Positions 16,655 through 25,292 of a stretch of DNA of 64,000 bases are shown one piece after another; position 1 is the stretch's first letter, and every line of letters starts with the position of its first letter. The DNA comes from Veillonella caviae. GTDB lineage: Bacteria > Bacillota > Negativicutes > Veillonellales > Veillonellaceae. Both the position numbers and the translations under genes were made by a program. The DNA lies in the NCBI RefSeq assembly GCF_003992125.1, contig NZ_RQUY01000012.1, positions 1-64,000 on the forward strand, in the 5' to 3' direction. The notes beneath the pieces were generated by a model. That model did not search any database, had not been told where the DNA came from, and saw only the letters and a program-made list of their open reading frames with translations.

Positions 16655-17890
16655 TTACATAACTTCTTTGATTTCTTGTGCATCCATAGAAGCTTTGATG
16701 TCGTCTGCCATTTTTTCGATTAATGGTAGGTCTTCTTCTTTGAGGGAAGATTTAATATCGAGAGGTTCGGATACGATTTCGATGTCTTTAAAGTCGTTTT
16801 CAAAGTGAGATACCATAGTTTTCATCGCTGCAGATGCCCAAGAATGGTTACCGATAATAGATACCTTATGGTTTTGGAAATTCAAGGCTTTTAATTCGTG
16901 AATGAAGTTTTCCATAGTAAGGTATAAGTTTAAATTATATGTTGGTGCAATGGTTACAAGATTTGTATATTTCCATGCATCAGCGATGATGTAGGAAGCA
17001 TTTGTTTTAGATACATCGTAGATTTTAATATCTGTTACACCGCGTTTAGATAACTGTTTTGCCAATTGTTGCGCAATGTCACGAGTGTTGCCATACATGG
17101 AACCAAAAGCGATAACTACGCCTTTTTCTTCTGCAGTATAGCTGGACCAGTGCAAGTATTTATGTAAGATATATTGAATCGTTTCAGGTGTACGCCAGAT
17201 TGGGCCATGTAATGGAGCAATGCGTTTGATATCGAGGCCTGATACTTTGCGGATTGCATTTTGTACTTGTGGGCCGTATTTACCAACAATGTTAGTATAG
17301 TAACGACGAGCTTCATCTTCATAAGTGCGAACAAAATCGGTTTGGTCAGCGAAGATGCCGCCGTTGATAGTTCCGAAGGTACCAAATGCGTCAGCAGAGA
17401 ACAATGTACCTGTGGATTTTTCGTATGTACAAGTTACTTCTGGCCAGTGAACCATCGGCATAGTATAGGATACTAATGTATGTTTACCAAGAACAATTTC
17501 ATCCCCTTCTTTTACTAAATAGTAGTTGTCAGGTTTTGGCGTGCGATAGAATTGTTCAAACATGCGGAATGTTGTAGCATTACCAACCATTTTACAATTT
17601 GGGTAACGTTCCAATGTTTCTAAGAGTGTTTGGCAATGGTCTGGTTCCATGTGGTTTACGATGATGTAATCAAGATCGCGACCGTTTAATAGGTGAGTCA
17701 AGTTATCGAAGTACTCTTCGCGAATTTCTGCATCTACACTATCTACGACGCAAGTTTTCTCGTCGTCGATGAAATAACTATTGTAACTAACACCATTTGG
17801 AATAGGGAATAGGTTTTCAAAACGTTCAGTTGTCCAATCATTACTGCCAATCCAGTAGATGTTATGGGTCATTTTCTGAGCACAATGCAT
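16655..17890 (-). CDS. FprA-family A-type flavoprotein (flavodiiron O2/NO reductase)
   Basis: 411 residues in two domains. The N-terminal metallo-beta-lactamase-type domain (1-250) has the diiron ligands: NHMEPDH (about 79-85), the His in PMVHWPEV, the Asp in SADAFGTFG and the His in PLHGPIWR. The C-terminal flavodoxin domain (about 258-400) has the FMN loop GSMYGNTRDIAQQL and GNHSWASAAMK. Such proteins reduce O2 to water (or NO to N2O) with electrons from rubredoxin, protecting anaerobes. No rubredoxin gene is adjacent. The first ATG, preceded by AAAGGA, is preferred to the inner Met-7. Confidence 0.93.
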   Translation of the reverse strand: MHCAQKMTHNIYWIGSNDWTTERFENLFPIPNGVSYNSYFIDDEKTCVVDSVDAEIREEYFDNLTHLLNGRDLDYIIVNHMEPDHCQTLLETLERYPNCKMVGNATTFRMFEQFYRTPKPDNYYLVKEGDEIVLGKHTLVSYTMPMVHWPEVTCTYEKSTGTLFSADAFGTFGTINGGIFADQTDFVRTYEDEARRYYTNIVGKYGPQVQNAIRKVSGLDIKRIAPLHGPIWRTPETIQYILHKYLHWSSYTAEEKGVVIAFGSMYGNTRDIAQQLAKQLSKRGVTDIKIYDVSKTNASYIIADAWKYTNLVTIAPTYNLNLYLTMENFIHELKALNFQNHKVSIIGNHSWASAAMKTMVSHFENDFKDIEIVSEPLDIKSSLKEEDLPLIEKMADDIKASMDAQEIKEVM

Positions 17891-18125
17891 AATTAAATCC
17901 TTTCTTACTCACAATAGGAATTGTATTACTCATGAATGTATAATGAGTACATTATATTGACACTTAATATTACTAATTTTTTCGATAAAAAGCAATATGT
18001 AACTGATTGTGAAAGCTATAATTTAGTGATAACTTTCATAAATATAATTGATAGATAATTTATATATACTATATATAGTATATATAGTAGTATAGCCTAC
18101 TCGGTAGAATAGGCTATACTATAGC

Positions 18126-21100
18126 TTATTTGAAATATTTCACACCAGATGTGAAGATAGGCATTTCTAAGTTTCCAGGAATATTTTTGCTAATACCTTG
18201 ACCACAACGTTCGGAATGAGCCATTTTACCAAATACGCGACCATCAGGACTATAGATGCCTTCAATAGCAGCTACAGATTGGTTTGGATTAAAACGACCA
18301 TCCATGGATGCAATACCGTCAAAATCTACGTATTGAGTAGCAATTTGACCGGATTTATTGAATTCCAATACTTGCTGAGGACTAGCGATGAATCGACCTT
18401 CGCCATGGGAGATAGGCACAGTATAAATTTCGCCAGCTTTAGCTTCGCTCATCCACGGGGATTTTGTGGAAATCACCTTAGTTTGTACCATGTGGGATAA
18501 ATGACGGCCGATTGTGTTGAATGTTAATGTTGGATGATCTGCTGTCAATGTTTCTACATGGCCACTAGGCAATAAACCGAGTTTGATTAACGCTTGGAAA
18601 CCATTACAAATACCGAGTACTAGACCGTCTTGTTTGTATAACAGGTTTTCTAATCCTTCTGTTAAAGCAGGATTGCGGAATAGGGTAGCCATAAATTTAC
18701 CGGACCCATCTGGTTCATCACCGCCGCTGAAGCCACCTGGGAACATGAGTATTTGCGATTCTTTTAATTTTCGTTGAATGACATCGATAGATTCTTGCAA
18801 TTGTGCAGGCGTTTGGTTGCGAATAACAACGATATCCGCTTCTGCACCAGCCCGTTCAAAGGCACGGGCTGAATCAAATTCGCAATTCGTACCAGGGAAT
18901 ACAGGGATGAGTACTTTCGGTTTTGCACCGAATGGATTAGAACGAGGTGCTGATTTTTGATCGTGAATATATGCTACTGCTTCTCCAGTACCAGATGTTG
19001 CTTGTAATGGGAATATATCAGCTAATGGCGCTTCGTAAGCTGCTTGCACTTCTTTGAGGGATACTTCTTGACCATTCCACTCGATAACAGGCTTTTCTTG
19101 GGTTACGGCAATAACTTTTACATCTGGTAGTTCAAGTAATGCATTCACTGCTGTAATATCTACTTCCACGATGAAGGCGCCGAGAGCAGGTTGGAAAATA
19201 GCACGTTCTGCATAGGTATCGAATTTTACACCTATATTGTTGCCAAGGGCCATTTTTGTTACTGCTTCTGGAATACCACCTTCATCTACTACATAGGCAG
19301 AGTAGACGCGACCTTTTTCGATTTGTTCTTGCAATAAATCGCAGTTTTCTTTGAATTTATCCCAATCAGGTGTGTCGTTATATGTACGAGGTACATCAAA
19401 GAATACGAGACGGTGATCAGCTCCTTTAATATCTTGGCTCGTAATATTTTTGATAGGCGCTGTTACCGCTGCAAAGGATACGAGGGTTGGAGGGACTGTG
19501 AGGTCCATAAAGGTGCCACTCATAGAGTCTTTGCCGCCAATGGCGCCGATTTCCAATTCTTTTTGTGCTTTGTAGGCTCCGAGCAGGGCTGCCACTGGTT
19601 TACCCCAAGACTCTTTGGAACCTAATCGTTCAAAATATTCTTGCAATGTTAAATATGCATCTTTACGGCAGCCACCGAGAGCGACTAATTTAGCTACGGA
19701 CAAGAGCACTGCGTATTGTGCTCCATGATATGGGCTCCAAGCCGATAATTCTGGTACGAAACCATGTGTCATGATGCTCGTTGTGGTTGTTTCGCCGTGA
19801 AGGACTGGTAATTTAGCCACCATACCTTGTGTCGGTGTTTTTTGGTATTTTCCGCCAAATGGCATGAGAACTATATTGGCACCTACAGTACTATCAAAAC
19901 GTTCTGCAAGGCCTTGTTGAGAGGCTGTATTTAATGTAGACACAGCGCTGATCCATTGGTCTTTGAAATTATCTACACTAATAGATCCGCGACGGAAATA
20001 TGATGTGTCAGCAGGCGCTGTTATTATTGCCTCTTGTTGTTGGCTAGCGCCATTAGTATTTAAGAAATCACGGCTAATATCTACGATGGTGTCACCGCGC
20101 CAAGTCATAATAAGGCGATTTGTATCCGTTACATCAGCGACCACAGTACATTCAAGATTTTCTTCATCACAGAATTTCGCAAATGTTTCTACATCTTCCG
20201 AGGCGATGACGCAAGCCATTCGTTCTTGGGACTCAGAAATAGCCAATTCTGTACCGTTAAGGCCGGCGTATTTTTTAGGTATTAAATCGAGATTAACGGT
20301 TACACCATCGGTTAACTCGCCGATCGCAACGGACACACCACCAGCGCCAAAGTCGTTACAACGTTTGATAAGGGTTGTTACTTCGGGACGACGGAATAGG
20401 CGCTGAATTTTGCGCTCTGTAAGGGCGTTGCCTTTTTGAACTTCTGCACCGCAAGAGGAGAGGGAATTTACGGTATGTTCTTTAGAAGAACCTGTAGCAC
20501 CACCGCAACCGTCACGACCTGTTTTGCCGCCTAATAGCACGATAACGTCACCAGGGGTAGGCACTTCACGGCGCACAGCAGAACGAGGCGCAGCGCCGAT
20601 AACAGCACCAATTTCCATGCGTTTAGCTACATAACCAGGATGGTAGTATTCTTTTACTTCCCCGGTAGCTAAACCGATTTGGTTGCCATAAGAGGAGTAG
20701 CCGCGGGCTGCGTCTTGAGTAATTTTCTTTTGTGGTAATTTACCAACTAATGTATCGGCTAATGGCGTATGCGGATCACCACTGCCTGTAATGCGCATCG
20801 CTTGATATACATAGGAACGACCGCTCAATGGGTCGCGGATACAGCCGCCAAGGCATGTGGCTGCACCGCCGAATGGTTCAATTTCTGTAGGATGATTGTG
20901 GGTTTCGTTTTTGAACAACAATAACCATTCTTCTTCTTGACCGTCTACATCGACAGGTACGATAATGGTACAAGCATTGATTTCCTCAGATTCATCGAGG
21001 TTTTGTAATCCTCCTGCATGGCGCAACTCTTTTACTGCTAAAGTAGCCATGTCCATAAGGGAACGAGCCTTTACCTTAGTTGTATATAAGAGGTTACGTC

Positions 21101-21869
21101 CTTCTGTATATTCTTCGAGGGCTTCTATTATCGGTGCGGTGAAACGGTTTTCTTCGATGGTGATATCTGTTAATTCAGTCGTAAATGTAGTGTGACGACA
21201 GTGGTCAGACCAGTATGTATCGAATAAACGAATTTCTGTAATCGTTGGATTGCGTTTTTCCACATTGGCATATTGCTCTTGTACGAGCTTGATGTCCGCC
21301 AATGTCATAGCGAGGCCATAATTTTTGATTACGCTTGTTAATTGTTCATCCGTCATGGATGTAAAATTGTCGATGGATGCAATGGCTTGTGGCTCATCTA
21401 AATCTAGGGCCAATGTGCTTGGCATATCGAGATTGGATTCACGAGAATCAACTGGATTAATGTAATAGGATTTGATGGCCCGTTTCTGTTCTTCTGTGAA
21501 AGTCCCTTCTAATACATATACGCGAGCGCAGCGTACCGTATGACCTGTTGTGAGGGTGAGCATGGAAATACACTGTTCTGCACTATCTGCACGTTGATCA
21601 TATTGACCAGGTACATATTCCACGGCAAAGGTGAAAGCCTCTGCTGGAATCTCTAATGTATCTGTAATAATATCTACAGGTGGTTCGGAAAAGATTAAAT
21701 GCTTGGATGTTTCAAGTGCGTTAGAATTAAGATTTTCTACATCATAACGCTCATAAATAGTCACTGCTGTAGCAGGGATGTTGAGTTCTTGTTGTAATGT
21801 AGTTAATACCTGATTCGCTTCGTGAGCGAAGGCATCGCGTTTTCTGACAAATAATCGATTGATAGCCAT
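18126..21869 (-). CDS. purL: Phosphoribosylformylglycinamidine synthase, large single-chain form
   Basis: 1247 residues. It converts FGAR, ATP and glutamine to FGAM in purine synthesis. It is the fused type with the synthase part first and a PurQ-like glutaminase at the C-terminus (from about 1000): FPGTNCEFDSARAF, the nucleophile region LVLGICNGFQ, and the His in PISHGEGRF. Synthase marks include FKNETHNHPTEIEPFGGAAT and GGKTGRDGCGGATGSS. Fused PurL is usual in Proteobacteria, whereas Bacilli have split purS/Q/L. No purS or purQ gene is present here. It is divergent from the LysR gene and separated from the other pur genes, which run on the opposite strand. AGGAGG precedes the ATG. Confidence 0.96.
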   Translation of the reverse strand: MAINRLFVRKRDAFAHEANQVLTTLQQELNIPATAVTIYERYDVENLNSNALETSKHLIFSEPPVDIITDTLEIPAEAFTFAVEYVPGQYDQRADSAEQCISMLTLTTGHTVRCARVYVLEGTFTEEQKRAIKSYYINPVDSRESNLDMPSTLALDLDEPQAIASIDNFTSMTDEQLTSVIKNYGLAMTLADIKLVQEQYANVEKRNPTITEIRLFDTYWSDHCRHTTFTTELTDITIEENRFTAPIIEALEEYTEGRNLLYTTKVKARSLMDMATLAVKELRHAGGLQNLDESEEINACTIIVPVDVDGQEEEWLLLFKNETHNHPTEIEPFGGAATCLGGCIRDPLSGRSYVYQAMRITGSGDPHTPLADTLVGKLPQKKITQDAARGYSSYGNQIGLATGEVKEYYHPGYVAKRMEIGAVIGAAPRSAVRREVPTPGDVIVLLGGKTGRDGCGGATGSSKEHTVNSLSSCGAEVQKGNALTERKIQRLFRRPEVTTLIKRCNDFGAGGVSVAIGELTDGVTVNLDLIPKKYAGLNGTELAISESQERMACVIASEDVETFAKFCDEENLECTVVADVTDTNRLIMTWRGDTIVDISRDFLNTNGASQQQEAIITAPADTSYFRRGSISVDNFKDQWISAVSTLNTASQQGLAERFDSTVGANIVLMPFGGKYQKTPTQGMVAKLPVLHGETTTTSIMTHGFVPELSAWSPYHGAQYAVLLSVAKLVALGGCRKDAYLTLQEYFERLGSKESWGKPVAALLGAYKAQKELEIGAIGGKDSMSGTFMDLTVPPTLVSFAAVTAPIKNITSQDIKGADHRLVFFDVPRTYNDTPDWDKFKENCDLLQEQIEKGRVYSAYVVDEGGIPEAVTKMALGNNIGVKFDTYAERAIFQPALGAFIVEVDITAVNALLELPDVKVIAVTQEKPVIEWNGQEVSLKEVQAAYEAPLADIFPLQATSGTGEAVAYIHDQKSAPRSNPFGAKPKVLIPVFPGTNCEFDSARAFERAGAEADIVVIRNQTPAQLQESIDVIQRKLKESQILMFPGGFSGGDEPDGSGKFMATLFRNPALTEGLENLLYKQDGLVLGICNGFQALIKLGLLPSGHVETLTADHPTLTFNTIGRHLSHMVQTKVISTKSPWMSEAKAGEIYTVPISHGEGRFIASPQQVLEFNKSGQIATQYVDFDGIASMDGRFNPNQSVAAIEGIYSPDGRVFGKMAHSERCGQGISKNIPGNLEMPIFTSGVKYFK

Positions 21870-21920
21870 ATATCCTCCTGTAATATGTATAATAAATTAG
21901 TCGCTGGAGTTGACAAGATA

Positions 21921-21969
21921 AGTATAGTCGGTCTAGACTTATAAGTAAAGATAATCTTACTTATATAAA
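21921..21969 (-). promoter_or_regulatory. purL promoter with overlapping ACTTAT dyad (candidate LysR operator)
   Basis: On the minus strand TTTACT (complement of 21944-21949), a 17-bp spacer and TATACT (complement of 21921-21926) form a good promoter for purL. Over and behind the -35 lies ATAAGTAA (21941-21948) N8 TTACTTAT (21957-21964), an 8-bp perfect dyad, plus a further ACTTATAAGT palindrome (21937-21946). Repeated ACTTAT half-sites at the -35 of a gene divergent from a LysR gene suggest that regulator's binding site. Confidence 0.6.
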
Positions 21970-22106
21970 GATTAAAAAAGCTAATGGATGTGAAGTTTTC
22001 ATGAAGGTTATAGGATTAACTTTCATCAATACAATTTATATTAGCAAAAGTCATATAACAATTCGAACTATACTACTAATATAAGTATATAACAGAGGAG
22101 GATAAA

Positions 22107-23012
22107 ATGGCAGTATCAGCAGATCTATATAGAGCATTTTTAGGGGTAGGTTTATATTTATCATTCTCTCGTGCCGCAAAAGAATTGGGCGTATCCCAAT
22201 CTGCCATTAGTCAAAGCATTAAACAATTAGAAGGGGAACTCAATATGCCTCTGTTTGTGCGTACTACGAAATCCGTAGCGTTTACCCCAGAGGGCAAGGA
22301 GTTGTTTGATACTGTAGCGAAAGCATTTTCTATTTTAGATAATGGTATAACCCAATTGCAAGAGCGAGTGAATCAAGCTTATGAAAGTTTAAATCTAGCT
22401 GCTACAGACACATTGTGCCGGCACTTCTTGCTGCCTTATTTCCATAAATGGCAACTACAAGAAAGTGAAATTGGACTGCAGATTATCAATAAGCCATCTC
22501 CTGATTGTGTAGATTTAGTCATTAAAAAAGAAGCGCAATTAGCCGTAGTTAATGACTATGAAGGCTTGCGTAACAATCCGCAATTAGAGGTAACTACTTT
22601 GGCGAGCATTCAAGATATTTTCGTTGGTGGTCATGAATATAAAGGTGCTGGTTTCTATGATCAGGGACGATTGTTAAATGAACCGATGTTATTATTACAA
22701 AAGGGTACAGCTAGTCGTACTTTCTTTGATGAGGTTACTCATGGTGCTTGTAGTAAACCGCGTTTTGAATTGAGCAGTGTCGATGTATTGCTTGATTTGG
22801 TGGAAATTAACATGGGGATTGCTATGCTACCAAGTAATGTGGTGCAAGAAAAAATGCAAGAAGGTTCTATTGTACGAATTGACACAGATATACCTGTACC
22901 AACGCGTGATATCGTTCTCGTTAGATCACGACTCGTCCCTCAATCAGAAGGTGCTGCTCGTTTTACATCTTTATTGGTGAATAAGGATGATAAACGAGAT
23001 AAAGTCCTGTAA
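22107..23012 (+). CDS. LysR-family transcriptional regulator
   Basis: 301 residues, standard LysR length. The N-terminal helix-turn-helix (residues 1-60) reads FSRAAKELGVSQSAISQSIK then QLEGELNMPLFVRTTKSV. The remainder is the periplasmic-binding-protein-like effector domain (about 90-290). The gene is divergent from purL, with dyads in the shared 237-bp gap, so control of purL or the whole purine block is the simplest reading. A purine-linked LysR would be unusual, because Firmicutes normally use PurR. Effector unknown. AGAGGAGG precedes the ATG, and a terminator follows at 23126. Confidence 0.92.
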   Translation: MAVSADLYRAFLGVGLYLSFSRAAKELGVSQSAISQSIKQLEGELNMPLFVRTTKSVAFTPEGKELFDTVAKAFSILDNGITQLQERVNQAYESLNLAATDTLCRHFLLPYFHKWQLQESEIGLQIINKPSPDCVDLVIKKEAQLAVVNDYEGLRNNPQLEVTTLASIQDIFVGGHEYKGAGFYDQGRLLNEPMLLLQKGTASRTFFDEVTHGACSKPRFELSSVDVLLDLVEINMGIAMLPSNVVQEKMQEGSIVRIDTDIPVPTRDIVLVRSRLVPQSEGAARFTSLLVNKDDKRDKVL

Positions 23013-23125
23013 TATTAAATTGATATATGTCGTGTACCTTTCTATTTAGAGAAAGAATTTGGCTTCGATAATGTATATACTACGGTATCTAATTTGTATT
23101 ATTAATGATAAGTATATAGAGCAAT

Positions 23126-23163
23126 AACACACTTTATGCTTTTTTAGGATAAAGTGTGTTTTT
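23126..23163 (+). terminator. Terminator after LysR gene
   Basis: AACACACTTTAT (23126-23137) pairs perfectly with ATAAAGTGTGTT (23149-23160), followed by Ts. Confidence 0.9.
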
Positions 23164-23165
23164 AG

Positions 23166-23195
23166 TTGACCCTAAGGGGGAGTATAGGATAAAAT
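23166..23195 (+). promoter_or_regulatory. Promoter of xpt
   Basis: TTGACC (23166-23171), 18-bp spacer, TAAAAT (23190-23195). Transcription would begin about 20 bases before the start codon, leaving no room for the purine riboswitch that precedes xpt in Bacillus. Confidence 0.5.
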
Positions 23196-23225
23196 TTAAT
23201 AATAGTTATGCGGAGGTAGAACGAA

Positions 23226-23801
23226 ATGGAATTATTAAAACAGCGCATTCGTGAAGAGGGGATTGTCTTAAACAATCGTGTGTTGAAAGTGGATAGTTTT
23301 TTGAACCATCAAATCGATCCACAATTATTCAAAGCCATTGGCAAGGAAATTGCCAATCGCTATCGCGATGCAGGCATTCAACGTATCGTGACGATTGAAG
23401 CGTCTGGGATTGCTTTGGCATTGATGGCTGCTCTTGAACTTGATGTACCATTGGTATTTGCACGCAAGAAAAAATCAATTTTGATGGTCGATGATGTATA
23501 TCATTCTGTTGTGTATTCTTACACAAAAGAAGAAAACTATGACATTACGATTTCTAAAAAATTCTTACCAGCAGGGGAAAAAGTTCTTATCATTGATGAC
23601 TTCTTAGCAAGTGGTGAAGCCGCTATGGGGCTTGCAAAACTGGTTAAAGATGCAGGTGATGAAGTAGTGGGTATGGCTATTGCTATCGAAAAATCATTCC
23701 AACCAGGTCGGGAACGCTTGGAAAACGCTGGTTTCCGCGTGGAGTCTTTAGTTCGTATTAAAGAATTTAAAGATAATTCTTGTGTATTTTTAGAAGATTA
23801 A
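23226..23801 (+). CDS. xpt: Xanthine phosphoribosyltransferase
   Basis: 191 residues, normal family length. It salvages xanthine with PRPP to XMP in the cytosol. It shows MELLKQRIREEGIVLNNRVL, SFLNHQIDPQL, EASGIALAL and the PRPP-binding motif VLIIDDFLASGEA (about 120-132), all characteristic of Xpt. The related regulator PurR has an extra N-terminal winged helix, absent here. It lies in the purine block with its own promoter. No guanine riboswitch is present in its leader. Confidence 0.95.
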   Translation: MELLKQRIREEGIVLNNRVLKVDSFLNHQIDPQLFKAIGKEIANRYRDAGIQRIVTIEASGIALALMAALELDVPLVFARKKKSILMVDDVYHSVVYSYTKEENYDITISKKFLPAGEKVLIIDDFLASGEAAMGLAKLVKDAGDEVVGMAIAIEKSFQPGRERLENAGFRVESLVRIKEFKDNSCVFLED

Positions 23802-23916
23802 GTATTTGACATCTTCGTAATAATGGTTGTTTTGATATTTGAAGTCATTCAACTTTATTTAGTAGAAGTGCGTCAAGAAATCCTCGAAGTAGCAGGTCAA
23901 AAATTAAGAGGTTATT

Positions 23917-24354
23917 ATGAATCCAAAAGCGTTATCTTTTGATAAGTTTTTAAAGGAAGAAGAAATCATTGCCTTTGAACGTAAAGATTTCGATGACGAA
24001 GACGGTACTGTAGTGTATCGTTCGTATATTAAATCTCCATTGTGGGATATGCCATTGTTCGTTATTTTAGACAATAGTATTTATAGTGTTATCCGTTTGG
24101 TGGTAGGTCCTGAAAAGGTGAATGCTCAAAATCTACAAGCTATTAATGCTTTTATCAATCGTGAAAATGCGACTTATAAAAACTATAAATTATATGTAGA
24201 TGAAGATAACAGTCTATATTTAGACTGTATCTATATGTGTGCTGATGATGCCTTTGAGCCAGCTTTGATGTATGCTCTGATGACATCTATTGTAGATTAT
24301 ATTCCTGAATCCATTGGTGATTTGAAATCGGCTTTTGAAAGCGTTATACAATAA
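23917..24354 (+). CDS. Hypothetical protein
   Basis: 145 residues, not assigned. It looks cytosolic, with an alternating alpha/beta pattern and no signal peptide: MNPKALSFDKFLKEEEIIAF, RLVVGPEKVNAQNLQAINAF (about 65-85), KLYVDEDNSLYLDC (about 91-104) and a helical C-terminus SIGDLKSAFESVIQ. The size and the strand-turn-strand middle with a helical end recall YbjN-type domains, but the match is weak. It lies between xpt and the purE leader and ends in a good terminator, so it may share the xpt message. Confidence 0.7.
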   Translation: MNPKALSFDKFLKEEEIIAFERKDFDDEDGTVVYRSYIKSPLWDMPLFVILDNSIYSVIRLVVGPEKVNAQNLQAINAFINRENATYKNYKLYVDEDNSLYLDCIYMCADDAFEPALMYALMTSIVDYIPESIGDLKSAFESVIQ

Positions 24355-24358
24355 TTAT

Positions 24359-24393
24359 ATCGCCCATACTTGTAAGAGTGTGGGCGATTTTTG
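24359..24393 (+). terminator. Terminator after the small hypothetical gene
   Basis: ATCGCCCATACT (24359-24370) pairs with AGTGTGGGCGAT (24377-24388), one G:T pair, followed by TTTT. Confidence 0.9.
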
Positions 24394-24439
24394 TATTAGT
24401 AGCCTAGCAATGTTTTGATTAATTTAACTTGCCGTAAAA

Positions 24440-24489
24440 GTTCGGAATAAATCGAACGATTATTAAAATTAATATAAATATTATTCGAA
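24440..24489 (+). promoter_or_regulatory. PurBox-like CGAAC repeats upstream of purE
   Basis: GTTCG (24440-24444) and CGAAC (24453-24457) form an inverted pair 8 bp apart, and TTCGAA lies at 24484-24489, just before the -35 of the purE promoter. The Bacillus PurR box has a central CGAAC core in inverted pairs, so these may be operator half-sites. A further TTCGAAC lies before the LysR gene (22062-22068). No purR gene is in the window. Confidence 0.4.
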
Positions 24490-24496
24490 AATTATA

Positions 24497-24525
24497 TTGA
24501 CCAAAGTAGCGCTCTTTGTTACAAT
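24497..24525 (+). promoter_or_regulatory. Promoter of the purE leader and pur cluster
   Basis: TTGACC (24497-24502), exact 17-bp spacer, TACAAT (24520-24525). It is the best promoter in the pur block and starts transcription about 20 bases before the leader ORF at 24554. Confidence 0.75.
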
Positions 24526-24553
24526 TTAAATAACGATAGGAGGGCAATCTACA

Positions 24554-24634
24554 ATGACTACATGTTCTAATCAAGAATTAATAAATGTATATGGTTTTGA
24601 AATGAATATGTTTGTGGACGCTATCTGTGTGTAA
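24554..24634 (+). CDS. Candidate 26-residue leader peptide upstream of purE
   Basis: A 26-codon ORF starting MTTCSNQELINVYG and ending FVDAICV. AGGAGGG (24539-24545) lies 8 bp before the ATG, an excellent ribosome site that makes translation likely. It sits between the purE promoter and an intrinsic terminator whose 5' arm begins at 24633, inside the leader stop codon (24632-24634). A ribosome finishing the leader would cover the 5' arm and block hairpin formation. There is no run of one amino acid as in classical amino-acid leaders; Met, Asn and Val are each repeated and there are two Cys. I infer a regulatory rather than an enzymatic role. Confidence 0.55.
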   Translation: MTTCSNQELINVYGFEMNMFVDAICV

Positions 24635-24663
24635 ACTCGGCTGTTTTTGAGCTGAGTTTTTTT
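24633..24663 (+). terminator. Attenuator-like terminator between leader ORF and purE
   Basis: AAACTCGGCT (24633-24642) pairs with AGCTGAGTTT (24650-24659) with one G:T pair and a 7-nt loop, followed by a T run to 24663. It overlaps the leader stop codon by two bases and ends 5 bases before the purE ribosome site (AGGAGG, 24668-24673). The whole purE-purF cluster would depend on read-through. Confidence 0.8.
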
Positions 24664-24676
24664 GTTAGGAGGAATA

Positions 24677-25171
24677 ATGAAAGTTGGCATTATTATGGGC
24701 AGCAAGTCTGACCTAGAAACGATGAAAAAAGCATCTTCTGTATTAGATGAATTCAAAATCCCTTATGAAATGATTATTGCATCTGCTCATCGTACTCCAG
24801 AAGCAGTTAAATCTTTTGTGGAAAGATTAGAAGAAGAAGGTGCTATCGCATTTATTGCAGGCGCTGGTGCAGCGGCTCATTTGCCAGGTGTGGTAGCAAG
24901 CTTTACAACTTTACCGGTCATTGGTATTCCTTTAAATGCAACGGCTTTAAAAGGAATTGATTCCTTGTTGGCAATCGTGCAAATGCCATCTGGTATGCCG
25001 GTAGCGACTATGGCGGTAGATGGTGCTAAAAACGCAGCCCTATTTGTAGTACAAATAGGCGCAGCTTTCAATAAAAACATAAAAGCGCAATATAAGGCAT
25101 ACCGTCAAGACATGGCAGATAAAGTACTGGCTGACAATGATGCACTGCAAGCATCCTTGCAAGGTGAATGA
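24677..25171 (+). CDS. purE: N5-carboxyaminoimidazole ribonucleotide mutase
   Basis: 164 residues from ATG 24677, placed by AGGAGG at 24668-24673; the in-frame upstream TTG 24662 falls in the terminator and is rejected. VGIIMGSKSDLETMKKA, the catalytic-loop ASAHRTPE (about 36-43) and GAGAAAHLPGV are diagnostic for class I PurE. This class works on N5-CAIR made by PurK, but no purK lies in the window. First enzyme gene of the cluster purE-C-F-M-N-H-D; purC follows after 121 bp. Confidence 0.96.
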   Translation: MKVGIIMGSKSDLETMKKASSVLDEFKIPYEMIIASAHRTPEAVKSFVERLEEEGAIAFIAGAGAAAHLPGVVASFTTLPVIGIPLNATALKGIDSLLAIVQMPSGMPVATMAVDGAKNAALFVVQIGAAFNKNIKAQYKAYRQDMADKVLADNDALQASLQGE

Positions 25172-25292
25172 TTCATATATAATCGGATTTTATTATTGTA
25201 AATATTGTAAGTATACAGAGATTATACGTAGATATATGCGTTGATATAGATTCACGCATGGTGTAGTTTATATAACAAATGGAGGCACTATC

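Noticed and set aside
23013-23225. Guanine riboswitch before xpt
   Set aside because: The purine aptamer core words are absent, and the promoter leaves a leader of only about 20 nt.
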